A DNA stretch of 64,000 nt from Faecalicatena absiana (GTDB taxonomy: Bacteria; Bacillota; Bacilli; Lactobacillales; Lactobacillaceae), in NCBI GenBank assembly GCA_017309015.1, contig JAEDAG010000001.1, positions 478,223-542,222 on the forward strand. The letters run 5' to 3'. The notes under the pieces were generated by a model. The model had not been told where the DNA came from. It did not search any database and worked only from the letters and a program-made list of their open reading frames with translations. Shown piece after piece: positions 54,021 to 63,021 of this stretch; within the stretch, counting starts at the first letter, position 1, and the number at the start of each line of letters is the position of its first letter. Position numbers and translations under genes: made by a program.

Positions 54021-54053
54021 GAAAAAGAGAAGCAGAAATTGCTTCTCTTTTTC
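54021..54053 (-). terminator. Terminator of oppA5
   Basis: GAAAAAGAGAAGC/GCTTCTCTTTTTC with a seven-base loop. Confidence 0.8.
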
Positions 54054-54073
54054 AGCTTTAAAGCTGCTTGCCT

Positions 54074-55699
54074 TTACTTAACGTAAGCGTCCTTGAAGTT
54101 CCAAGTACCACGGTTTTGGATAACGCCCTTAACGCTTGGACGGATCATCCAGACATTGGTGTTGTAGTACAGAGGTGCCACGCCAGTGTTTTCAAGCAGG
54201 ATGTTTTCGGCCTTGGTCAAGTCGTCCCAACGCTTGGAAGCTGAGGCAGTAACCTTGGAGTCGGCGATCAGCTTGTCGTATTCCTTGTTTGACCACTTAC
54301 CGTTGTTTTCAGCATTGCCAGTCGTGAACAGGTCCAGGAAGGAGATTGGGTCGGCAAAGTCGGCGCTCCAGCCTGAGATGACCACGTCAAAGTTGCCGGC
54401 AGTTGACCGTGACAGACGGGTCTTGAATGGCAGGTTTTGAACTGAAACTGAAACCTTGCCGCCGAAGGTTGATTCGATGTTTGATTGCAGCAGTTCAGTC
54501 GTCTTCTTGCCCGCGTCAGTGTCGTCTGACAGGATCTTGAAGCTGAACTTGCTTACGCCAAGTTCCTTAAGCCCCTTGTTCAGGTACTTAACGGCTTCGC
54601 TCTTCTTGGTAGTCGTTGGGTAGTAGACTTCAGCTGACTTAGCGATCCGGGTCGTGTAGTCCTTGCCGTTGACGCTGGTCAATTGCGTTGGCGTCAAAGT
54701 GTTGGCAGGAACGCTGTTGCCGCCCAGTGATGAAGTCAGGCCCTTCCGGTTGACAGCCAGTGAGATGGCCTTGCGGATGTTGGCGTTAGCCAGGTACTTG
54801 TTCTTGGCAACGTTGAATTGCATGTAGAAGGTTGCACCTTGGTTAAGTGAAGTGTAGCCCTTTTGGTTCTTTAATTGCTTGGTTTGTGATGAGTCCAGAG
54901 CAGTAGCGTCCAGCTTGTTTGATTGGTACAGATTGTAGCCGGTTGATGGCGTCTTTTGCACTGACCAGTTGATGGCGTCAAGCTTGACGTCCTTCTTGTC
55001 CCAGTAGTTTTGGTTCTTGACCATCTTCCAGGACAGGTTTGAGCCAGTCCAGCCGGTTTGCTTGAATGGACCGTTGTACAGCATGTACTTGGAAGCAGTA
55101 CCGTACTTGGAGCCGTACTTCTTAACAGTCTTTTCTGATTGTGGGAAGAAGACCGCGAAGCCCATCAGCTTGTCGAAGTAGGCGATCCGGCGGTCAAGCG
55201 TTACGACCAGCTTGTACTTGCCAACGGCCTTGATGCCCAAAGAGCTGACTGGCTTCTTACCGGCAACGATGGCGTCGGCGTTCTTGATGCCTGAAAACAG
55301 GTATGAGTATTGGGAAGCAGTCTTAGGGTCAACGGTTCTTTGCCATGAGTAGACAAAGTCCTTGGCAGTTACTTCGCTGCCGTCGCTCCACTTTGACTTT
55401 CTCAAGGTATAAGTATAAGTCTTACCATCCTTTGAAACCTTTTCGCTGGTTGCCAAAGCCTTTTCCAACTTAGAGTTTGGCCCCAAACGGTACAAGCCTT
55501 CCATGGTGTTGGAAATTTGGTTGAATGAAGTCGCGTCCGTTGCCTTGGAAAGGTCCATGGTTGGGATTTCTGAAGCAACCATCCAGTTGATGGACTTCTT
55601 GGATGATGAGCTTGATGATGAGTTGCCGCCACATGCTGCCAGCATTGCTGCTGAAGCGAGGACAGTGGCACCCACGCCTAACGCTTTGCTAAATTTCAT
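54074..55699 (-). CDS. OppA-type peptide-binding lipoprotein (fifth)
   Basis: A 541-residue lipoprotein with signal peptide MKFSKALGVGATVLASAAML and lipobox MLAAC, followed by a Ser-rich linker. The SBP family 5 core is complete and ends GTWNFKDAYVK. AAGGAG lies 9 bases before the ATG. Close sister of the 52232 product; the two differ mostly in scattered positions of the binding lobes. Each has its own terminator, so the receptor dose can be set gene by gene. Confidence 0.92.
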   Translation of the reverse strand: MKFSKALGVGATVLASAAMLAACGGNSSSSSSSKKSINWMVASEIPTMDLSKATDATSFNQISNTMEGLYRLGPNSKLEKALATSEKVSKDGKTYTYTLRKSKWSDGSEVTAKDFVYSWQRTVDPKTASQYSYLFSGIKNADAIVAGKKPVSSLGIKAVGKYKLVVTLDRRIAYFDKLMGFAVFFPQSEKTVKKYGSKYGTASKYMLYNGPFKQTGWTGSNLSWKMVKNQNYWDKKDVKLDAINWSVQKTPSTGYNLYQSNKLDATALDSSQTKQLKNQKGYTSLNQGATFYMQFNVAKNKYLANANIRKAISLAVNRKGLTSSLGGNSVPANTLTPTQLTSVNGKDYTTRIAKSAEVYYPTTTKKSEAVKYLNKGLKELGVSKFSFKILSDDTDAGKKTTELLQSNIESTFGGKVSVSVQNLPFKTRLSRSTAGNFDVVISGWSADFADPISFLDLFTTGNAENNGKWSNKEYDKLIADSKVTASASKRWDDLTKAENILLENTGVAPLYYNTNVWMIRPSVKGVIQNRGTWNFKDAYVK

Positions 55700-55838
55700 G
55701 ATCTTTTCTCCTTAGCTTTACTATGAGATTTTCTGCACACACGAATTAAAACCTCACGATATCTAACAGAAATTTTATCGTATTTTATTAATCTTGGCAA
55801 TCTTTTTTCATCTTCAATTAAGAAAAAATGCTTTTAAG

Positions 55839-56489
55839 TTAGTCCAAATTCCACTCGTGCAGGAATTCGTCCACGAAAGCGCGCATATACTCGCTTCGGC
55901 GGTGGGCTTCCACTTTGGCGGCCTTGGTGTTCATCAAGCCTTCCAGTTTAAACAGCTTCTCATAAAAGTGATTGATGGTCGTTTCCGTATGGCTTCGGTA
56001 CTGGTCATGACTGACCAATTCAGCCGGCTTGATCGCTGGATCGTAGATCTTGTTGTCATGCTTGCCGCCGTAGACGAAGGCCCGGGCAATCCCAATCGCG
56101 CCCAAGGACTCGATCCGGTCGGCATCTTGGACGTACTCCCCTTCCAGAGACAGCTGGTAGCGGTGCTCGATATTCTTGGAAAAAGACATGTGCTGGATGG
56201 TAAAAAAGACATTCTCCTTGGCTTCCCGGCTCATGCCTGCCTGGTCAAGCAGCATGGCCAATTCCCCCAGAACCCGGCTTGGGTCAGCGCAGACCTTTTC
56301 ATCGATCGCGTCATGGATAAAACCCGCCGCAAAAGCGATGTCACGGCTTTCCTGCCCGCTCTCCGGGTGATCGGCCACCAGCATGCGCTCGGCCAGTCTA
56401 GCGACCCGCTGGCCGTGATAGAAATCATGCCCAGTCATTTCATCGCCTAATTGCTTCTCTATGTAATCTGCCACTAATTGTCTGTCCAA
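55839..56489 (-). CDS. HD-domain phosphohydrolase
   Basis: A 216-residue metal-dependent hydrolase of the YedJ-like HD group. Metal ligands are the His in TGHDFYHGQRVARLA, the H59-D60 pair in AGFIHDAIDEK, and the Asp in VQDADRIESLGAIGIAR. The whole protein is the HD fold. Relatives act on nucleotides or other phosphomonoesters, and the natural substrate is unknown. It is monocistronic between opp and a gene fragment. A GAGG site precedes the start. Confidence 0.87.
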   Translation of the reverse strand: MDRQLVADYIEKQLGDEMTGHDFYHGQRVARLAERMLVADHPESGQESRDIAFAAGFIHDAIDEKVCADPSRVLGELAMLLDQAGMSREAKENVFFTIQHMSFSKNIEHRYQLSLEGEYVQDADRIESLGAIGIARAFVYGGKHDNKIYDPAIKPAELVSHDQYRSHTETTINHFYEKLFKLEGLMNTKAAKVEAHRRSEYMRAFVDEFLHEWNLD

Positions 56490-56611
56490 TCTTGCTCCTC
56501 GTTTCTTGCAATTTTCGTTTTTTGAGACTGTCTTTTTTCAGACCTAAGGTATTTCACCAATATATAACAAAGACCCCAGCCAATCAATAGCCGGAGTCTG
56601 CTTTACTAATT

Positions 56612-56917
56612 CTAATCTTTTGATGCAGCTGCTTGATCTAGCAGCAAATCAGTTGCCACGTCAAGAATCGTGACGTAGAAGACCAGGCCGTCGCGCGGGT
56701 CCCGAACCAGCCGTCCCTTGGCCAGAACCTTCAAGGGACAGCCATCCTTGGTCAAAAGACGAAAGGTCATGATTTCCGGGCGCTGGCTCTTGCGGTTGAC
56801 ATTAGCCACTGCCTGAGCCACGATCATGTTAACCTTTGGGCGGTCAGGTAGATGACGTGGTCCATTTTCCGGTCCGTGTTCTTTAATACCACTGCTTTTA
56901 ATTATAACTGATTTCAT
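56612..56917 (-). pseudogene. Fragment of a PAS-like or related small domain gene
   Basis: The strong part of the frame is about 70 residues (MIVAQAVANVNRKSQRP ... VRDPRDGLVFYVTILDVATDLLLD). It has the RLLTKDGCPLKVLAKGRLVRD pattern of a PAS-domain second half. Upstream, another frame reads MDHVIYLTAQRLT directly before it, which suggests that a frameshift split the gene. A TATAAT lies inside the longest reading frame, so the extended start at 56917 is unlikely. No fused output domain remains. Confidence 0.4.
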
Positions 56918-57082
56918 ATCGCATCTTGTGTTCTTTTAGTTGAAAAATCTTGAAGAAACCATAGATATTGTACGAAAAAGCGGCCTAACTTCAGCGGGGA
57001 TTGCTATTCAGCAATTAGCTAACGTACGTTTTTTATTTATATTTCAACATTTTTTAGCCTTCTTTATGCTGTTATAAGCAAA

Positions 57083-57106
57083 ACAGCAGGCCGAGTAGCC
57101 TGCTGT
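57083..57106 (-). terminator. Terminator of tRNA-Thr
   Basis: ACAGCAGGC/GCCTGCTGT with a six-base loop, then TTTTG on the minus strand, 2 bases after the tRNA 3' end. Confidence 0.8.
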
Positions 57107-57108
57107 CA

Positions 57109-57181
57109 AGCCGCTTGTCAGATTTGAACTGACGACCTCCTCCTTACCACGGCGGTGCTCTACCTGCTGAGCTAAAGCGGC
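57109..57181 (-). tRNA. tRNA-Thr (anticodon GGT)
   Basis: A 73-base cloverleaf on the minus strand. The acceptor stem is GCCGCTT/AAGCGGC, the D arm GCTC/GAGC, the T arm GTCAG/CTGAC with loop TTCAAAT, and the anticodon loop GTGGTAA reads GGT. The discriminator base is T; CCA is not encoded. The anticodon stem is CCGCC against GGAGG, leaving one G-A mismatch in the middle pair. It is followed at once by a terminator and is a single-tRNA unit. Confidence 0.88.
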
Positions 57182-57274
57182 GTATCTATTGTAGCAGATT
57201 TGCCCGCTTTTTCATAACGAGAAAAACGCGTCCCCCCTAAAGGAGACGCGTCTTGCATACTAAAAGATTATTGC

Positions 57275-58537
57275 TTATTTTACGTGAACCAGGGTGTACT
57301 TCTTCTTCCCCTTGCGGACGATCACGAACTTGCCGTCAAAGGCAGCCGCCGGGTCAACAACGAAGTCAACGTCCTGCACGCGGTCGCCGTTGATGTAAAT
57401 GGCGCCGTTCTTGATGTCTTCACGGGCCTGGCGCTTGGATGATTCGATCTTGGCGTCAACCAGGAAATCAACCAGCTTCTTTGGCTCACTCGTGCTGTCG
57501 GCGCTTGGCGCCTTAGCCAGGGCGTTTTCAACCTGCTTGGTGGTCAGGCTCTTCACGTTGCCGGAGAACAGGGCCTTGGTGATGGTCTTGGCTTCATCCA
57601 GGCCGGCTTCGCCGTGAACGAACTTGGTTACTTCTTCAGCCAGCCGCTTTTGGGCTTCCCGCTTCCAAGGCTCAGTCTTGACCTTTTCTGCCAGCTCATC
57701 GATTTCCTCGTGGCTGAGGAAGGTGAAGTATTTCAGGTACTTCACGACGTCACGGTCGTCTTGGTTGATCCAGAACTGGTAGAACTCGTAAGGGCTGGTC
57801 TTTTCCGGATCCAGCCAAACGGCACCGCCGGCTGACTTGCCAAACTTGGTCCCGTCGGCCTTCAGCATCAACGGAATGGTCAGGCCAAAGGCTGGGCGTT
57901 CTTGCCCTTCCAGGCGGTGGATCAGGTCAATCCCGGCCGTGATGTTGCCCCATTGGTCAGCACCGCCAATCTGCATCTGCACCCCATGGTCCCGGTTCAG
58001 AATGTAGAAGTCGATGGCTTGCAGGATCTGGTAGGAGAATTCGGTAAAGGAAATCCCGTTTTCCAGGCGGCTGGCCACGACTTCCTTGTTCAGCATGTTG
58101 TTGATCTGGAAGAGCTTGCCGTAGTCGCGCAGGAAGGCGAGCAGGCTCATCTTGCCCAGCCATTCGCGGTTATTGACGATCTTGAAGTTCTCAGTGCCAA
58201 ACAGCTTGACCATTTGGGCAGTCAGCTTTTCCTCGTTTTCGTGAATGGTTGCTTCTGACTGCAGCACCCGTTCAGTTGAACGGCCGGATGGGTCGCCGAT
58301 TGAGCCCGTGCCCCCGCCGATGATAATGACTGGCTTGTAGCCGGCCAGCTGGAATCTCTTCAAAATCATGAACGGGATCAAGTGGCCGATGTGCAGGGAA
58401 TCGCCGGTTGGGTCGGTCCCGCAGTAAAGAGCAAAGTCATCATGCTCTTTCAGGTACTTGCGCAAGCCTTCAGGGTCAGTTTCCTGGTTGATGGCCCCGC
58501 GCCACTTCAAATCTTCCAAAATGTCAAAATTAGCCAT
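57275..58537 (-). CDS. tyrS: Tyrosyl-tRNA synthetase
   Basis: A 420-residue class I synthetase. Signatures are the HIGH-like HIGHLIPFMILKRFQ, the tyrosine-binding QIGGADQWGNI, and the KMSKS-like KFGKSAGGAVWLD. A C-terminal S4 RNA-binding domain follows (about 350-415; KRQAREDIKNGAIYINGDRV). I start at ATG 58537 (MANFDILEDLKWRG), 7 bases after GGAGG. The longer reading frame runs through the T-box leader and is not coding. Expression is controlled by that leader. Confidence 0.97.
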   Translation of the reverse strand: MANFDILEDLKWRGAINQETDPEGLRKYLKEHDDFALYCGTDPTGDSLHIGHLIPFMILKRFQLAGYKPVIIIGGGTGSIGDPSGRSTERVLQSEATIHENEEKLTAQMVKLFGTENFKIVNNREWLGKMSLLAFLRDYGKLFQINNMLNKEVVASRLENGISFTEFSYQILQAIDFYILNRDHGVQMQIGGADQWGNITAGIDLIHRLEGQERPAFGLTIPLMLKADGTKFGKSAGGAVWLDPEKTSPYEFYQFWINQDDRDVVKYLKYFTFLSHEEIDELAEKVKTEPWKREAQKRLAEEVTKFVHGEAGLDEAKTITKALFSGNVKSLTTKQVENALAKAPSADSTSEPKKLVDFLVDAKIESSKRQAREDIKNGAIYINGDRVQDVDFVVDPAAAFDGKFVIVRKGKKKYTLVHVK

Positions 58538-58544
58538 TTCTGCC

Positions 58545-58765
58545 TCCAATAAAAAAGTCCCTGGATCCAATGATCCAGGGACGACTAAACTCATTCTTAG
58601 CCGTGGTACCACCCACGTTCGCACATTTGTGCCTTTAACTGGAAGTTGTTAACGAGGACTTCCGCCCCGCGCTGTATTTCGCTGCCCTTGACCTGTCTAG
58701 CTCACACCACCCGCTAGTTCTCTGACCGCTGAATCAAGGCGCTACTTCGCTGTCGCGTTTTTATA
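58545..58765 (-). promoter_or_regulatory. Tyr T-box leader of tyrS
   Basis: On the minus strand the T-box sequence AACGTGGGTGGTACCACGG (about 58618-58600) is followed by a terminator GTCCCTGGATC...GATCCAGGGAC and T6 (about 58585-58550). In stem I, GAAATACAGC carries the specifier TAC (58676-58674), a tyrosine codon. AGAGA and GGTGGTGTGAGC motifs of stem I lie upstream. Uncharged tRNA-Tyr would favour the antiterminator and allow tyrS to be read. Confidence 0.92.
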
Positions 58766-58796
58766 AAAATAACATGATTTTGCCCCAGGGTCAAGC

Positions 58797-59861
58797 CTAT
58801 GAAAGCCAGCGGGCCAAAAAACGGCTTCTTCGCAAAAGCCAAACGATGACCAAGCTGCTGGCGAAAACCAAGGCAGCCAGGACCGGCAGCCAAGCCGCGT
58901 TCCCTGCCGCCAGCTGCCAGACCGGGCTTTTCCCCCAGTAGTAGATCAAGAGGGGGTGGATCAGGTAGATGCCCATGACTGAGGCAGCCAGCTCCCCTAA
59001 TTTTTCTCTAGACCAGGCCTGCGGCTTCAAGGTCTGCAGGCTGAGAAAAATCGCGCTGCTCTCCAGCAGGACAAAAAAGGAATTGTAGCTGTATAAAGCC
59101 AGCCGCAAATGGCCGCTCTTTGCCGTCATCCAGCCAGTCAAACCAATCGTTGCTCCTGCCCCAGCCAAGCCCAGAACTTGGACAAGGGGCAATTTCCGCT
59201 TATCCAGATGCGCCTGGCTGAGGTAATAGCCAGCCATGTAGTAGCCCCCGTAGCCCATCACGATTTTAACGTTCAGCTTGCCCAGCAGGCGGCTCAGCGC
59301 GGCTGTCGCCAATGCCAGGTGCTTGGGCGCGTTGGGCCAGAGCCGGGCCAAAGCCAGGCAGGTCGGCAAAATCCAGGCCAAAAGCAAGGCCAGCAGCAGG
59401 TAGTATTCCAAGAGCGGCCGTCTTCTGGCCAGCGGACGCAAAAGCGGCGTCACCAGGTAAAGGCCGGCAATCATCGGCAGATACCACAGGTGGTCATAGC
59501 TGCCGATCAGGAACTTAGCCACGGTCACCAGGTCGCCCCCCTTGGCGAAATAGTACCAGCCACAATAAATCAACTGCCAGATTATGTAGCTGACTACGAT
59601 CCTGCGCAGGTATTTTTTAAAAAGCTTTTCCATGCTTAAGTCAAAATCCGTATTCAGAAAAATGGCCCCGGAAATCATGATAAAAACCGGCACGCAAAAA
59701 CGGCTCAAGCCGTCCCAGAAATTGAGGATCTGCCAGTTTAAGCTCGCGTAATCCTGCCGGTAGAAGCTGAGAGACGTGGCCACATGGATGGTAATTACCC
59801 CGAAAATCGCCAGCAGGCGGAGGTAATCGAGATAGGCGATGCGCTGCTTCTGAGCCATCAT
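58797..59861 (-). CDS. Acyltransferase family 3 membrane protein
   Basis: A 354-residue protein with about ten membrane helices. It starts YLDYLRLLAIFGVITIHVATS, the acyltransferase-3 signature with the catalytic His near residue 25. Relatives O-acetylate surface polysaccharides, peptidoglycan or teichoic acids, or form OatA-like pumps. It has no extracellular SGNH domain. The ATG at 59861 has AAGGGGGA before it; a start nine codons earlier would overlap the preceding terminator. The next gene upstream on the strand is an LtaS-like enzyme, so the target may be teichoic acid, but this is inference. Confidence 0.83.
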   Translation of the reverse strand: MMAQKQRIAYLDYLRLLAIFGVITIHVATSLSFYRQDYASLNWQILNFWDGLSRFCVPVFIMISGAIFLNTDFDLSMEKLFKKYLRRIVVSYIIWQLIYCGWYYFAKGGDLVTVAKFLIGSYDHLWYLPMIAGLYLVTPLLRPLARRRPLLEYYLLLALLLAWILPTCLALARLWPNAPKHLALATAALSRLLGKLNVKIVMGYGGYYMAGYYLSQAHLDKRKLPLVQVLGLAGAGATIGLTGWMTAKSGHLRLALYSYNSFFVLLESSAIFLSLQTLKPQAWSREKLGELAASVMGIYLIHPLLIYYWGKSPVWQLAAGNAAWLPVLAALVFASSLVIVWLLRRSRFLARWLS

Positions 59862-59886
59862 TGTCCCCCTTTTTACTTCAAAAGGC

Positions 59887-59921
59887 AAAAACAGGGGCCA
59901 AGCCTCCTTGGTCCCTGTTTT
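59887..59921 (-). terminator. Terminator after the LtaS-like gene
   Basis: AAAACAGGGGCCAAG/CTTGGTCCCTGTTTT with one wobble pair, T5 on the minus strand. Confidence 0.75.
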
Positions 59922-59939
59922 TTGCTAAAAATCACAACA

Positions 59940-62936
59940 TTATTTCTTCATGGTGTAGAAGCCGTTGATCTTCAAGGCATAGGCTGAACCAGCCGTCATG
60001 TCGTATTGGATCATTTCGTAGTCTTTCAAGAGGGCTTGCTGTGAGCTGGTCAAAGTCTTTGGATCGACTTCCTTGCCCTTCTGGTCAACCAGAGTGAAGC
60101 CAGCATCATCAGTGTAGCTGATAGTCAAGGCTGGCAGCTTCTTGTGCACTTCAGTCAGCAATGCCTGGTAGGCCGTAACCTTCGAATTGGTCTGTTCCAG
60201 CATCATCGCGATGAAGTCACTAGTGTTGACGTAGTTGGTCTTGGAAGCCAGCTTAGCCTTAGCCCCGTGCTGACGCGCGTACTTGTTGGAGTAGATGAAG
60301 TAGCGGGTTGAGTGCATCTGAATCGGGTACTTGGAAGTGTATGACTGGGAAACGACTGATGGGTAGTGGTCCCCGTAGAAGACCAAAGTGATTGGCTTCT
60401 TGATCTTGTCGATCTGCTTCAGGAACTTCTTGACTGCTTCGTCAGTGTAGTGGGTCCCCATGATGTAGGTCGCCGCTTGCGTTCTGACGTCACCATCGCT
60501 GAACAGGTCGCCGGAGATCTTGCCAGCGTAAGGGTTGTTTGGATACCAGTTGTTGTATGGCATGTGGTTCTGAATGGAAATCAGATTGATGAACTGGCCG
60601 CCCTTGCGGGAGTTGATCTGCCGCAAGCCGTTAGCATAAGTCGTGAAGTCGGAGTTGTATGAGTTAGTCCCCAGCTTCTTTTGGTCAACGATCTTGTACT
60701 TAGAGCCGATGTAGACGAACTTGTTGAACTTGAAGCGCTTGTAGTCTTCAATTCTTGAGTAGTAGGTCCCGATGAACGGGTGAACGGCTGATGAGTAGCT
60801 GAAGTTGGCCCCAATGGTTGGGTAGTACTTGTATTGCGGCACGACTTGCACGTAAGGCGTCAAAGAAGTACTGAAGGCCCCCATGTTGAAGCCGGTCAGG
60901 GATTCCCATTCCATGTTGGCCGTACCGCCGCCGTAGCCAGCGCTGAGCATGGTCCCGTAAGTCGTTGTCTTCTTCAAGGAGTGGATGTAAGGGATTGGGT
61001 CCTTGGCCCCCTTGGCGAACTTGATCGTTGGGAAGGTGGTTGGATCCATGAAGGATTCACTCAGGTTGAAGACGATCGTCTGCTTGGACAGGTCGTTGGT
61101 CCGAGTCTTGTTGATCGTTTGGGCAAGCTTCGCATACTTTTGGTAGATCTTGTTGATCTGGCTCTTAGAGTAATTCTCCGGCTTATCCATGATCTGCAGG
61201 TCAATGTAGTTGAGGAAGTTCAAAATTGGCCCGTTAACCTGGATGTCTCTTTCCGGATTTCTGAAGGACTGCTTATCGTCAAAAGCCCGGTTGAGGCGGT
61301 AGATGATTGTGCCTTGGTGATTAAACCATAAAGGCGTGATGAACAAGCCCAGGGAGGCCAAGGCCCACAAGCCCCGGCGCTTCCAGTTGCCCCGCTTCTT
61401 GACCTTGAACTTGATTTCCAAAAAGACGATCAAGGCAATCACCAGGGCCAGAGCAACCAAGATCAAAATCAAAGTCTTGGTCCCGCCGATCATGTCCAGC
61501 AGACTGCCGGCGTTGGCCGCTTCAGACAATTCGCTTGGATAAATTGGCTCCCCGCGCAGATTCAGCTTGATCTTGTTGGCAATTGCCCAGCCAAGCACGA
61601 AGACCGTCGTGGTAACCATTGAAAGCCAGTAGCGGGTCGTCACGAAGTAAAGAATCGTGAACAATGCATCGATAAAAATCGTCGTCAGGATCAAAGTCCC
61701 AAACTTAGTTCCCAGAATCCAGACGATCGCGTTGACGTCAGCCGCTGTAGAGATCTGAATCCGCAGCTTGTCGGATTCAATCAGGAATGACGCGAAGGAA
61801 ACCACGAAAAAGAAAGCCCAAGTGGACAGGTTGGTCCGGTGGTACTTGATCCAGCTCCACAAGTGGTCAAATAAGCCTTCAGCAACTTCCCCGAAGCTCT
61901 TGGTCCGGTACAAGAAGGCGTTGCAGCGCTTGATTGGCTTCCATCTGAACAGGTAGCGCTCGTAGAACCAGTGCCACAGAGTGGCAATCCCAAGCATGAT
62001 CAGCATCGTAATCAGGCGGTTGGCCTGCCGGCTGCCCGTGCCGTACTTAAATGAAGTCACGAACTGGGAGGTAATTGGCGCCTGCATGAAGACGATCAGC
62101 GGAATCAGGAAGTCAAGGTCTTTTTCCTCCAAAACGGCGATCGCCTTGCGCGTTACTGCAAAGCCAGCCAGGGCAATCACAAAGATGAGCGGCGAGGTCA
62201 CGTTGATCAGGAACTGGTAGTTCCAGGAAGTAGTTATGGCGTGGCCGGCCAAAATCTGTGACCAATAGACGGCATTAAAGCCCGGCACCCCGACCAGGAT
62301 AAAGGCAAAAGTGAACAGGCCGGCCAAGACCGACCACACCGTCATTTTTGTCGTAAAGTGGATCTTGCCCAGGAACATCCCCCACGCGAATGGCAGAATC
62401 AGGTACAAGCCATACAGGGAGTAATTGATCTGGTAAGTCCCAGCCGTCAGGGTAAAGCCCAGGAAAGTCAAGGCTGACAGAATAATCAAGCTTTGCTTGT
62501 AGCTGAACTTCTCCTGCCAGTCAAAAATGACTGGCTGCACCAACAGGGCAAAGATGATCCCCGTCATCATGACGACCGTTGACGTCAGGACCGGGAACAG
62601 CATCCCCCATAAGCGCCACGCGTTCAAGTGCCATGGCTCCATCGCGAAGAAGGCGATGTAGTACAGAAGCAGGGTCGCTTCCATAATGCACCATGCGCGG
62701 AAGCCCTCATTGAAGCGCAGCTTGCGCTTGCTGTAGACCGCCCCAAAGACCATTGGCACGAACCAGTAGGTCACGCTTTCCGCCGTAGCTGGCAGATAGC
62801 GCAGGTAGGTCACCGGACTTTTCAGCATAGAGTGCTTAAAATTGAACATCTGCAGCAGAATGACCAAGCCCAATAGGACCAGGAATCCAATTTTAAGCAA
62901 ATTATGAGCTCTAGTTGCTTTTTTATTTTCACTCAT
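59940..62936 (-). CDS. LtaS-like membrane phosphoglycerol transferase (sulfatase fold)
   Basis: A 998-residue enzyme. The first 560 or so residues are membrane, with about 13 hydrophobic segments. The C-terminal part (about 615-960) is an alkaline phosphatase/sulfatase fold: ESF (about 625) as metal ligand, a GGGTANMEWE loop carrying the likely catalytic Thr, and VFYGDHYPS as second metal site. LtaS-type enzymes move glycerol phosphate from phosphatidylglycerol to build lipoteichoic acid. This one is much longer than classical LtaS (about 650 residues, five helices). It may instead modify a surface polymer or carry an integrated GT-C-like membrane part. Confidence 0.8.
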   Translation of the reverse strand: MSENKKATRAHNLLKIGFLVLLGLVILLQMFNFKHSMLKSPVTYLRYLPATAESVTYWFVPMVFGAVYSKRKLRFNEGFRAWCIMEATLLLYYIAFFAMEPWHLNAWRLWGMLFPVLTSTVVMMTGIIFALLVQPVIFDWQEKFSYKQSLIILSALTFLGFTLTAGTYQINYSLYGLYLILPFAWGMFLGKIHFTTKMTVWSVLAGLFTFAFILVGVPGFNAVYWSQILAGHAITTSWNYQFLINVTSPLIFVIALAGFAVTRKAIAVLEEKDLDFLIPLIVFMQAPITSQFVTSFKYGTGSRQANRLITMLIMLGIATLWHWFYERYLFRWKPIKRCNAFLYRTKSFGEVAEGLFDHLWSWIKYHRTNLSTWAFFFVVSFASFLIESDKLRIQISTAADVNAIVWILGTKFGTLILTTIFIDALFTILYFVTTRYWLSMVTTTVFVLGWAIANKIKLNLRGEPIYPSELSEAANAGSLLDMIGGTKTLILILVALALVIALIVFLEIKFKVKKRGNWKRRGLWALASLGLFITPLWFNHQGTIIYRLNRAFDDKQSFRNPERDIQVNGPILNFLNYIDLQIMDKPENYSKSQINKIYQKYAKLAQTINKTRTNDLSKQTIVFNLSESFMDPTTFPTIKFAKGAKDPIPYIHSLKKTTTYGTMLSAGYGGGTANMEWESLTGFNMGAFSTSLTPYVQVVPQYKYYPTIGANFSYSSAVHPFIGTYYSRIEDYKRFKFNKFVYIGSKYKIVDQKKLGTNSYNSDFTTYANGLRQINSRKGGQFINLISIQNHMPYNNWYPNNPYAGKISGDLFSDGDVRTQAATYIMGTHYTDEAVKKFLKQIDKIKKPITLVFYGDHYPSVVSQSYTSKYPIQMHSTRYFIYSNKYARQHGAKAKLASKTNYVNTSDFIAMMLEQTNSKVTAYQALLTEVHKKLPALTISYTDDAGFTLVDQKGKEVDPKTLTSSQQALLKDYEMIQYDMTAGSAYALKINGFYTMKK

Positions 62937-63021
62937 AGCTATAAAACTGTCCTCTTTCTCTAATTTCGTTAGCTCTCAACTGTTTATTATAGTAGTCTCT
63001 TCTAAAAAATAGTTTAAGAAC

